In this document: positions 32,221-40,819 of the stretch, in pieces
How the letters are laid out: the number at the start of each line of letters is the position of its first letter
Numbering within the stretch: position 1 is the first letter of the stretch
Assembly: GCA_037974335.1 (NCBI GenBank)
Contig: CM075761.1
Span: forward strand, 13,877,708 to 13,941,707
Source of the DNA: Prionace glauca
Lineage: Eukaryota; Chordata; Chondrichthyes; Carcharhiniformes; Carcharhinidae
Length of the DNA stretch: 64,000 bases
Direction of reading: 5' to 3'
Position numbers and translations under genes: made by a program
Notes under the pieces: model-generated
Told to the model about the DNA's origin: nothing
Seen by the model: only the letters and a program-made list of their open reading frames with translations
The model's database searches: none

Positions 32221-33473
32221 ATGGCAGTTCAGGCAGTGTGCTGCATTTCCTGTGGGATGTATGTGGTGAGGGACTCCAGTAGTGTTTCAGGGGATTTTAC
32301 TTGTAGGAAGTGCGTTAGAATGCAGCTTCTGGAGGAGCGTGTAAAGGAGTTGGAGGTGGAAGTAGAGGAGCTCCGCAAAATTCGGGATGGAGAGATGGAC
32401 ATTGATAGGAGTTATAGGGAGTTAGTCACTCCTAGAAACCAGTCTTGGGTCACTGCCACGAGGAGAGGAAAAAAGAATGTGGTGGGACAATCCCCTGGGG
32501 CTGTTCCCCTCCAAAATAGGTTTTCGGTCATGGAGGCTACAGTTGAGGAGGGATCAACTGGGGATAGCCAAAGGGAGCAAGTCTCTGGGGATGAGCCTAT
32601 TGTAAAAGCTCAGGTGGTTAGGGGTAGCAAAAGATTAGGACTTGTCATTGGGGACTCCACCGTTAAAGGGACGGATAGGAGAGTCGGTAATAATGATAGG
32701 AACTCAGGGCTGGTGTGTTCCCTACCAGGGGCTGGGGTCCAGGATGTCTCAGAGAGGATATTCAAGACTCTCAGGGGAGAGGGAGATCAACCCCAAGTTA
32801 TTATTCATGTGGGGACGCATGATATAGGAAGGCAAAGGGAAGGGGACATTAAGCAGAGATTCATGGAGTTGGGGTGGAAGCTAAAGGCCAAGACAGACAG
32901 AGTGGTTATCTCTGGACTCTTGCCTGTGCCACGGGATAGTTTAGAGAGGAATAGAGGGAGGGAAAGCTTGAACTCGTGGCTGAGGGGTTGGTGCAGGAGG
33001 GAGGGGTTTAAGTACTTGAACAATTGGGGCTCGTTCGGCGGCACGGTAGCACAGTGGTTAGCACTGCTGCTTCACAGCTCCAGGGTCCTGGGTTCGATTC
33101 CCGGCTCGGGTCACTGCCTGTGTGGAGTTTGCACATTCTCCTCGTGTCTACGTGGGTTTCCTCCGGGTGCTCCGGTTTCCTCCCACAGTCCAAAGATGTG
33201 CGGGTTAGGTTCATTGGCTATGCTAAAATTGCCCCTTAGTATCCTGGGATATGTAGGTTAGAGGGATTAGCAGGTAAAATGTGTAGGGATATGGGGATAG
33301 GGTCTGGGTGGGATTGTGTTCGGTGCAGACTCGATGGGCCGAAGGGCCTGTTTCTGCACTGCAGGGTTCTAAGGTGGGACCTTTATCAGAGGGATGGGAT
33401 TCACCTGAACCAAAGGGGAACAAATATCCTGGGAGGTAAATTTGTTAAGGTTATGTGGAGTGGTTTAAACTGA
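32221..33473 (+). pseudogene. LINE ORF1 interrupted by a SINE
   Basis: The same domains as the intact copy are present: CCISCGMYVV zinc site, LEERVKELEVEVEELRKI coiled coil, VIGDSTVKGTD and IHVGTHDIG. The SINE enters after NNWGS. The remaining esterase end (YQRDGIHLNQRGTNILGG) follows at 33373-33473. The product would be truncated, so this copy needs ORF1 protein from elsewhere to move. Confidence 0.88.
33035..33371 (+). mobile_element. SINE inserted in LINE ORF1
   Basis: The whole SINE runs from GGCACGGTAGCACAGTGGTT to GCACTGCAGGGTTCTA. Comparison with the intact ORF1 shows no target duplication; about five target bases (TGGGG) seem to be missing. Confidence 0.9.
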
Positions 33474-36355
33474 TTCAGAGGGGGGGTGGGATCCTGAGTA
33501 GAGGGGGTGAAAGTGAGGGGGGCATAGATGGGGACTGCAATGCACGGCATTGCGGGGGAGGGGCGGAACAGGGTTTGGAATGTGGTTTGAAATGTGTATA
33601 CTTTAATGCGAGGAGTATTCGCAATAAGGTGGATGAACTTGCAGCGTGGACCAGTACCTGGGACTTCGATGTTGTGGCCATTTCAGAGACTTGGATAGAG
33701 CAGGGTCAGGAATGGATGTTGCAGGTCCCGGGGTACAAATGCTTTAATCGGAGTAGACAAGGAGGTAGAAGGGGGGGTGGGGTAGCATTATTGGTCAAGG
33801 ACTGTATCTCAGTGTCAGAGAGGAACTTTGATGAGGACTTGTCTGTTGAGGTAGTATGGGCGGAGATTAGAAATAGGAGAGGAGAGGTCACCCTGTTGGG
33901 AGTCTTTTATACACCTCCAAAAAGTTCTAGAGAGGTTGAGGAAAGGATTGCGGAGACGATCCTTGCTAGGAGTGAAAGTAATAGGGTAATTGTTATGGGG
34001 GACTTTAACTTTACTCATGTAGATTGGAATTGCTGCAGCTCTGGCTCGTTAGAGGGGTCAGTTTTTGTTCAAAATGTGCAAGAAGGTTTTTTGACTCCGT
34101 ATGTAGATAGGCCGACGAGAGGTGAGGCTATATTGCATTTGGTGCTCGGTAATGAGCCAGACCAGGTGCTAGACTTGGAAGTTGGTGTACAGTTTGGGGA
34201 CAGTGACCACAATTCGATTACGTTCACCTTAGTGATGGAAAGGGATAGGCATGAACCTCGGGTCAGTAGTTTCAGCTGGGGGAAGGGTAATTATGAGGCT
34301 ATTAGGAGAGAATTAGGAAGCATTGGTTGGAATGGGAGATTACAGGGACTGGGAACATCCGAGATGTGGAGATTTTTCAAGGAGAAGCTATTGCGGGTCT
34401 GTGATAAGTATATCCCTGTCAGGCAAGGAGGATTTGGTAGGCCCAGGGAACCATGGTGCACCAAAAAAGTTGATTCGTTGGTTAGGAAGAAAAAGGAGGC
34501 TGATGTTCGGATGAGGCTTGAGGGCTCAGGTAGTGCATTAGAAAGTTTTAGATTGGCTAGGAGGGAGTTGAAGAGGGAGTTAAGAAGGGCTAAAAGAGGA
34601 CATGAGATGATTTTGGCTGATAGGATTAAGGAGAACCCTAAGGCGTTTTACAGGTATGTCAAGAACAGAAGGTTGGTTAGGACAAGATTAGGGCCAGTTA
34701 CAGACAGTAGAGGGAAGTTGTGTGTAGAACCGGAGGAGATTGGAGAGGCGTTGAACCAATATTTCTCTTCGGTGTTCACGCAAGGGGACAGGAATGTAGC
34801 TGAGGAGGACACTGGGGTGCAGGGGTCTGAAATAGATAGTATTGCAGTTGGTACGGGGGATGTGCTGGATATTTTAGAGGGATTGAAAATAGATAAGTCC
34901 CCTGGTCCAGATGGGATTTACCCTTGGATTCTTTGGGAGGCAAGAGGGGTGATTGCGGAGCCTCTGGCTCTGATCTTCAGGTCGTCGTTAGTCTCTGGTA
35001 TAGTACCAGAAGATTGGAGGACAGCAAATGTTGTCCCATTGTTTAAGAAGGGGAGAAGGGACTTCCCTGGGAATTATAGACCGGTGAGTCTTACTTCTGT
35101 GGTGGGTAAGGTTTTGGAAAGGATTATTAGAGACAGGATTTACAGTTATTTGGAAAGTAATGAGTTGATTAGAGACAGTCAGCATGGTTTTGTAGCGGGT
35201 AGGTCATGCCTTACTAACCTTATCGAGTTCTTTGAGAAAGTGACCAAAGAGGTGGATAGGGGTAAGGCAGTTGATGTGGTGTATATTGATTTTAGCAAGG
35301 CGTTTGATAAGGTTCACCATGGTAGGCTTCTGCAGAAAATGCAGATGTATGGGATTGGGGGTGATCTAGGTAATTGGATCAGGAATTGGCTAGCAGATAG
35401 GAGACAGAGGGTGGTGGTTGATGGGAAATATTCGTCATGGAGTTCGGTTACAAGTGGTGTGCCTCAGGGATCTGTTTTGGGGCCACTGCTGTTTGTAATT
35501 TTTATTAATGATCTGGATGAGGGTATAGTTGGGTGGATTAGTAAGTTTGCTGATGACACCAAAGTCGGAGGTGTGGTAGATTGTGAGGAAGGGTGTCATA
35601 GTTTGCAGGATGACTTAGAAAGGTTGCAGAGCTGGGCTGAGAGGTGGCGGATGGAGTTTAATGTGCAAAAGTGTGAGGTAATTAATTTCGGTAGGAATAA
35701 CAGATGTGTTGAGTATAGGGCTAACGGGAGGACTTTGAATAGTGTGGAAGAGCAGAGGGATCTAGGTGTATGTGTACATAGATACCTGAAAGTTGGGAAT
35801 CAAGTAGATAAGGTTGTTAAGAAGGCATACGGAGTCTTGGCGTTTATTGGTAGGGGGATTGAATTTAGGAGTCGCAGCGTCATGATGCAACTGTATACAA
35901 CTCTGGTGCGGCCACACTTGGAGTTTTGTGTGCAGTTCTGGTCCCCACATTTCAGGAAGGATGTGGAGGCTTTGGAGAGGGTGCAGAGGAGGTTTACCAG
36001 GATGTTGCCTGGTATGGAGGGGAGATCCTATGAGGAGAAACTGAGAGATTTTGGGTTGTTTTCGCTGGAAAGAAGGCGGCTAAGAGGGGATCTCATTGAA
36101 ACATATAAGATGATTAGACGTTTAGACAGGGTAGATAGTGATAGCCTTTTTCCTAGGATGGAGAAAGTTAGCACGAGGGGGCACGATTTTAAATTAAGGG
36201 GGGGTAGTTATAGGATTGATGTCAGGGGTAGGTTCTTTACCCAGAGGATGGTGAGGGACTGGAATGCCCTGCCAGCTGCTGTTGTAAATGCACCTAATTT
36301 GGGGGCGTTTAAGAGATCTGTGGATAGGTTTATGGATGAAAAGGGATTGGTTTAG
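33455..36355 (+). CDS. LINE ORF2: endonuclease and reverse transcriptase
   Basis: An open frame of 966 codons from a GTG at 33455 that overlaps the ORF1 stop (33471-33473). Endonuclease motifs are SETWIEQGQEW, GDFNFTHVDWN and FGDSDHNS. RT motifs are DKSPGPDGIYP, YIDFSKAFDKV, SGVPQGSVLGPLLF and FADDTKVGG. The C-terminus is FFTQRMVRDWNALPAAVV. As in the other copy, no ATG lies before about residue 90, inside the endonuclease. Confidence 0.92.
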   Translation: MEWFKLIQRGGGILSRGGESEGGIDGDCNARHCGGGAEQGLECGLKCVYFNARSIRNKVDELAAWTSTWDFDVVAISETWIEQGQEWMLQVPGYKCFNRSRQGGRRGGGVALLVKDCISVSERNFDEDLSVEVVWAEIRNRRGEVTLLGVFYTPPKSSREVEERIAETILARSESNRVIVMGDFNFTHVDWNCCSSGSLEGSVFVQNVQEGFLTPYVDRPTRGEAILHLVLGNEPDQVLDLEVGVQFGDSDHNSITFTLVMERDRHEPRVSSFSWGKGNYEAIRRELGSIGWNGRLQGLGTSEMWRFFKEKLLRVCDKYIPVRQGGFGRPREPWCTKKVDSLVRKKKEADVRMRLEGSGSALESFRLARRELKRELRRAKRGHEMILADRIKENPKAFYRYVKNRRLVRTRLGPVTDSRGKLCVEPEEIGEALNQYFSSVFTQGDRNVAEEDTGVQGSEIDSIAVGTGDVLDILEGLKIDKSPGPDGIYPWILWEARGVIAEPLALIFRSSLVSGIVPEDWRTANVVPLFKKGRRDFPGNYRPVSLTSVVGKVLERIIRDRIYSYLESNELIRDSQHGFVAGRSCLTNLIEFFEKVTKEVDRGKAVDVVYIDFSKAFDKVHHGRLLQKMQMYGIGGDLGNWIRNWLADRRQRVVVDGKYSSWSSVTSGVPQGSVLGPLLFVIFINDLDEGIVGWISKFADDTKVGGVVDCEEGCHSLQDDLERLQSWAERWRMEFNVQKCEVINFGRNNRCVEYRANGRTLNSVEEQRDLGVCVHRYLKVGNQVDKVVKKAYGVLAFIGRGIEFRSRSVMMQLYTTLVRPHLEFCVQFWSPHFRKDVEALERVQRRFTRMLPGMEGRSYEEKLRDFGLFSLERRRLRGDLIETYKMIRRLDRVDSDSLFPRMEKVSTRGHDFKLRGGSYRIDVRGRFFTQRMVRDWNALPAAVVNAPNLGAFKRSVDRFMDEKGLV

Positions 36356-36357
36356 GC

Positions 36358-36692
36358 TACAAAGAACAAAGAACAAAACAGCACGGGAAACAGGCCCTTC
36401 GGCCCAAGGAGCCCGCGCCGCCGTCCCATGGTCAGTGACCTATTCATGACTCTAGTCTATGCCTAATGTGTGAGGATCAGGGAGGTCCAATATAGGGACA
36501 ATTTGTTACCCAATCAATCAGCCTAGAAGCACATTTTTGGGATGTGGGAGGAAACCGGAGCACCCGGAGGAAACCCACGCAACCACAGGGAGAACGCGCA
36601 AACTCCCACGGACACAGGCCCAACTCCATGTGTCCGCACAGCAACAGAGATAGCCTCTGTGCTGCCATGATGCCCTCGAGATGGTCATTGTT
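36358..36692 (-). mobile_element. TTTGTTC-group 3' element inserted in a LINE 3' UTR
   Basis: The tail is at 36358 (AAAGAACAAAGAACAAAACA on the plus strand). The SINE-like module follows. The host LINE UTR resumes at 36693 with GTGGGTCATTG. Confidence 0.85.
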
Positions 36693-36839
36693 AGTGGGTC
36701 ATTGTTTTGTAACTGGTCGGCGCAACATCGTGGGCCGAAGGGCCTGTTCTGCGCTGTAATGTTCTATGTTCTATTGTTGTGGTGCACTCTTTAAAAAAAC
36801 AGAAATTAATAATCTACTGATTATTGCCGACTGGTGTAA

Positions 36840-37035
36840 AACCCACATGATTTAATATTGCCCTTTGGGGAAAGAATTTTCTGCCTTAACCTGGTCTGGC
36901 CTACATGTGACTCCAGAGCCAAAGCAATGCCGTTGCCTCGCAACGGCTCGCCAAGGGCAAGAAGGGATGAGCAGTAAATGGCGGCCAGCCAATGACGGCC
37001 AAGGCCACGAATGGACAAAAATAATCCTGGCTGCA
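36840..37035 (+). mobile_element. Fragment of the second SINE family
   Basis: It contains AACCTGGTCTGGCCTACATG and GAGCAGTAAATGGCGGCCAG, matching 12200-12530. Confidence 0.65.
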
Positions 37036-37399
37036 AGTCAGCCAATCAAGTCATTGTCAAATTTCTGTTCTCGGGATTTAGTTTTGGGCAAGTCTGTTAC
37101 TGAGTACAAAAGGAGAAGCGTAGCTGCAGTTCCAAATATGTTTCACTTAGTGTAAAGAACAATGAAACTTCCTGTGCTCGTGGTTGTTTCTATATTAAGC
37201 ACGACTCCTATCATCTCACTGACACATTGCAAAACATGTCCTGTTGCAGACCACAAAAGTGAAGAGGCCGCACTAACAGCCCTTCAGTATCACAGATCTA
37301 CACAGCTCTCAATTCATATTTATATTTCACAATTGCATAACTTGCAAATCACAGAAGGGTATCATTCGGCCCATCAGCTCGGTGCAGTAGTTAATATTC
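37036..37399. other. Single-copy stretch without a recognised gene
   Basis: A short frame at 37162 begins MKLPVLVVVSILSTTPII, which looks like a signal peptide. No following domain or donor site supports an exon. Confidence 0.3.
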
Positions 37400-38565
37400 A
37401 TAAGAACATAAGAACATAAGAAACAGGAGCAGGAGTACGCCATCTGGCCCTTCGAGCCTGCCCCGCCATTCAATAAGATCATGGCTGATCTGTCGTGGCT
37501 CAATTCCACTTTCCGGCCCTCTCCCCATAACCCTTAATCCCTTCTCTTATCAAAAACCCATCAATCCGCATCTTGAAAATATTTAGCGAGGCAGCCTCCA
37601 CCACTTCAACGGGCAGAGAATTCCAGAGATTCACCACCCTTTCAGTGAAGAAGTTCCTCCTCAACTCCGTTCTAAAACGCCCCCCCCCCCTTTATCTAAA
37701 GGTTGTGCCCCCTAGTCCTACTGTCTTTTTTGAGCGGGAAGAGTCTCTCCACCTCTATCCTATCCATCCCATTCATCATCTTATACATCTCAATGAGATC
37801 TCCCCTCATTCTTCTAAACTCCAACGAGTACAAACCTAGTTCATTCAGCCTCTCCTCATAGCTCAACCCCCTCTACTCCGGTATCAGCCTTGTAAACCTC
37901 CCCTCACTCCCTCCAAGGCCAAAATATCTTTGCGCAGGTGCGGCGCCCAAAACTGCACGCAGTACTCCAGCTGCGGCCTCACCAATGCCCTATACAGCTG
38001 CAGCAAGACCTCCCTACTTTTATATTCAATCCTCCTCGCTATGAAGGCCAGCATCCCATTCGCCTTCCTGACCACCTGCTGCCCCTGCAAGCTGGGTTTT
38101 TGCGACTCATGCACAAGGACTCCGAGGTCCCTCTGCACCGTCGCCTGTTGCAGTTTTTCGCCACGTAAGTAATAGTCCTTCCTACCATTCTTCCTTCCAA
38201 AGTGGACCATCTCACACTTGCCAACATTAAATTCCATTTGCAATTTCCTGGCCCATTCGCCTATCTAGATCCTTCTGGAGACTCTCCACACCCTCCGCAC
38301 AATTTGCCTTTCCCCCAATCTTGGTGTCATCCGCAAATTTCGACACCTTACACTCGGTTCCCTCCTCCAGATCATCTATATAAATGGTAAATAGCTGAGG
38401 CCCCTTGGGCACTCCACTAGTCACCATCCGCCAATCCGAATAGCACCCGTTGACCCCCACTGTCTGCCTCCTATTTGACAACCAATCCTCTATCCACGCT
38501 AACACCCTACCCCCAACTCCAAGTCCCCTACCTTCTGCAATAACCTCTTATGAGGAATTCCATGC
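37400..38565 (-). mobile_element. CR1-like LINE (TTCTTATG tail group), RT to tail
   Basis: The octamer tail is at 37400. The C-terminal region and RT core follow on the minus strand (VTSGVPKGPQLFTIYIDDL, FADDTKIGG, LVRPQLEYCVQFWAPHLRKD). The frame is broken more than once. Its upstream end matches the start of 22336-23180. Confidence 0.88.
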
Positions 38566-38769
38566 ATGCCTCATCATAATGTCTCTTCCATCAACACAGC
38601 CTTCTATTTTTTTTTCTCCCCGACTTTTCCCTTAAATTCATGTGTGACATTCATCTCAGCCATTTCCTATTCTAGTGTGTTCCACATCCACCCACTTTCT
38701 TCCGTCGGGTAAAATGATAGAAAATTCTGAAACCGCCTACCAAGTCTCTAAAACAGCATCTTCCAGAGA

Positions 38770-39192
38770 GACTGAGAGATTTCGCTTGATTTCGTTGTTT
38801 TCGCTGGAAAGAAGGCGGCTAAGAGGGGACCTTATGGAAACATATAAGATGATTAGAGGTTTAAATAGGGTAGATAGTGATAGCCTTTTTCCTAGGATGG
38901 AGAAAGCTAGCACGAGGGGGCACGACTTTAAATTAAGGGGGGGTAGATATAGGACTGATGTCCGGGGTAGGTTCTTTACCCAGAGGGTGGTGAGGGACTG
39001 GAATGCCCTGCCAGCTGCAGTTGTAAATGCGCCTAGTTTGGGGGCGTTTAAGAGATCTGTGGATAGGTTTATGGACGAAAAGGGATTGGATTAGGCTAGT
39101 GGGTCATTGTTTTTTTAACTGGTCGGCGCAACATCGTGGGCCGAAGGGCCTGTTCTGCGCTGTAATGTTCTATGTTCTATGTTCTATGTTCC
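38770..39192 (+). mobile_element. LINE 3' fragment (TTCTATG tail group)
   Basis: It encodes LERRRLRGDLMETYKMIRGL and FFTQRVVRDWNALPAAVVNA, followed by the 3' UTR and a clean (TTCTATG)n tail. Confidence 0.88.
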
Positions 39193-39416
39193 CTGCTTGC
39201 CTGTCAACTGTGTTTTGGATAGACCTGCCATATATTAAGCTGATCCCTCCCTGCACCCGAGCTACGACTGTAAATCTACATTCTGCACCCTTTCATTTCC
39301 TTCTCCTCTAAGTACCCTATGAATGGTTCGTTGATTTCGTGTAAAATAATTTTCACTGCATGCCAATGCACGTGACAATAATGAATGAAATCAAATCATA
39401 GATCATGCAACGTCGA
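39193..39416 (+). repeat. Possible repeat tail (ACAATAATGAATGAAATCAA)
   Basis: The end resembles the unit of the array at 45829-46500 in reverse sense (TCACTGCATGCCAATGCACG). Confidence 0.45.
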
Positions 39417-39745
39417 TCATAGAATCCCTACAGTACAAAAAAAGGACATTCGGCACATCGAATCCACATCGAACACAATCCCACCCAGGCCCTATCCCCA
39501 TAACCCGATGTATTTACTCTGGCAAGTCTGTCTGTCACCAGGAAGAATTTAACATGGCCAATCCGTCTAACACTCACATCCTTGGACTGTGGCAGGAAAG
39601 CAGTGCAGGTGGAGGAAATCCACGCAGATACAGGGAGAATGTGCAAACTCCACACAGATAGTGCGGAGAATGCTGAGAATCGAACACAGCTCACCGCAGC
39701 TGCGAGGCAACAGTCATAACCATCCTGACACCGTGCCACCCCCAC
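39417..39745 (-). mobile_element. tRNA-headed SINE, diverged
   Basis: Minus orientation, tail at 39417, SINE body, head near 39740 (GGGTGGCACGGTGTCAGGAT). Confidence 0.8.
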
Positions 39746-39781
39746 CGTGTCACCGCCAATATCTGTGACAAAATTAAATCA

Positions 39782-40103
39782 AGTCATAAAAACTCGAACA
39801 GTGCAGGAAGAGGCCATTCGGCCCATCGAGTCTGCACCGACCACAATCCCACCCATATATTACCAACTAATCCCTTTAAGCTGCATAACCCAGGGCACTA
39901 AGGGGTAATTTAGCATGGCCAATTAATCTAACCCACAAGTCTTTGGACTGTGGGGGGAAACCAGAACACTAGGAGGAAACCCACGGAGACACAGAGAGAA
40001 CGTACAAACTCCACACAGACAGTGACCCCAGCCGGGAATCGAACCCAGGTTCCTGGAGCGGTGAAGCAGCAGTGCCAACCCAATGTGCTACCGTGCCGTC
40101 CTC
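39782..40103 (-). mobile_element. tRNA-headed SINE
   Basis: Minus orientation. The plus strand reads GCCATTCGGCCCATCGAGTC at the 3' end and GGGAATCGAACCCAGG for the B-box. It lies directly after another SINE in the same orientation. Confidence 0.85.
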
Positions 40104-40656
40104 GACACCTCGATGAACGTTTTATTTTGCTTTGCCTGTATAGCGTGCAAAAAACAATATTATTCACTGCTTCCTAATACATGTGTCCATAATAAATCAA
40201 ATACATTCAAATTAAACCAGACGATATATCCCCCAATCTCTGAATTCGCCATTGCATTTATTGGCCGCTATCTTAAACAGGTGACCAATTCATTTGAAAT
40301 GGTACATGTGTCCGATCAACAATTTCATACTTGGAACGTCTATTTCCTGTCAAGCCTCAATCTTCACTCGTTTTACGGAAAAGAACCTCAGCCTATTCAA
40401 TATTCCCTGATAGTTAGGAGCTATCAGTTCTGCTACAACACTTGTGAAGTATTTAGAGTAACGTTCCTGTTGTTTCTTTAACCTCACCAGATTTTGAAGA
40501 ACCGTGCTTTGCTCTCCAAGTCTGGCCTAAGTGCTTTGAGTGGATGCCTGTGATATTTTGCAAAACATGCTGAGTGCGTACCAGCACTTTGACAGTTAGT
40601 AAACAGGAAGACGACAGAGAGCTGTCTGCCTCGGTGCATTTTTTCAACCACGACGT
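40104..40656. other. Region upstream of the VJ-C1 receptor gene
   Basis: A tail-like repeat fragment (GCCTGTATAGCGTGC, CATAATAAATCAAAT) occupies 40125-40200. The rest is single-copy and may hold distal regulatory sequence; nothing specific can be called. Confidence 0.4.
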
Positions 40657-40671
40657 GTATTTATTAATATA
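40657..40671 (+). promoter_or_regulatory. TATA-like box before the VJ-C1 gene
   Basis: GTATTTATTAATATA lies about 110 bases before the ATG. Position and sequence are plausible for a core promoter. There is no perfect ATGCAAAT octamer nearby. Low certainty. Confidence 0.3.
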
Positions 40672-40776
40672 CACAGTGCGGAAATTTCACACCTCCGTCA
40701 CACAGAGAGAACAAGAGCGAGTTTTCAGTGAGATTCAGATCGGGGGCTCAGAGTCTCGCTGTCTGGATCAAGGACA

Positions 40777-40819
40777 ATGAGTTTCCTCGGTATATGTGCA
40801 TTGTTCCATCTCTTCCAGG
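40777..40819 (+). CDS. VJ-C1 exon 1: leader peptide
   Basis: It encodes MSFLGICALFHLFQ plus one base, then the donor GTGAGA. A short hydrophobic leader split by a phase 1 intron is the standard arrangement for Ig-superfamily genes. It is too short for ordinary ORF calling. The ATG context (GGACAATGA) is acceptable. Confidence 0.8.

Larger units (their letters stand above)
32130..36775 (+). mobile_element. Full-length CR1-like LINE carrying two later insertions
   Basis: The leader (GAGGCAGCGATTTTTGGACA) matches the tandem units at 21100-21743. ORF1 starts at 32221 and is interrupted by a SINE at 33035-33371. ORF2 (33455-36355) is open. The 3' UTR is interrupted by a TTTGTTC-group element at 36358-36692 and resumes to the tail at about 36775. 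Apart from the insertions it closely resembles the LINE at 27172-31133. Confidence 0.9.

Noticed and set aside
37162-37419. Signal-peptide-like MKLPVLVVVSILSTTPII as an exon
   Set aside because: No donor site in a suitable place and no downstream exon in phase; hydrophobic stretches of this kind arise by chance.
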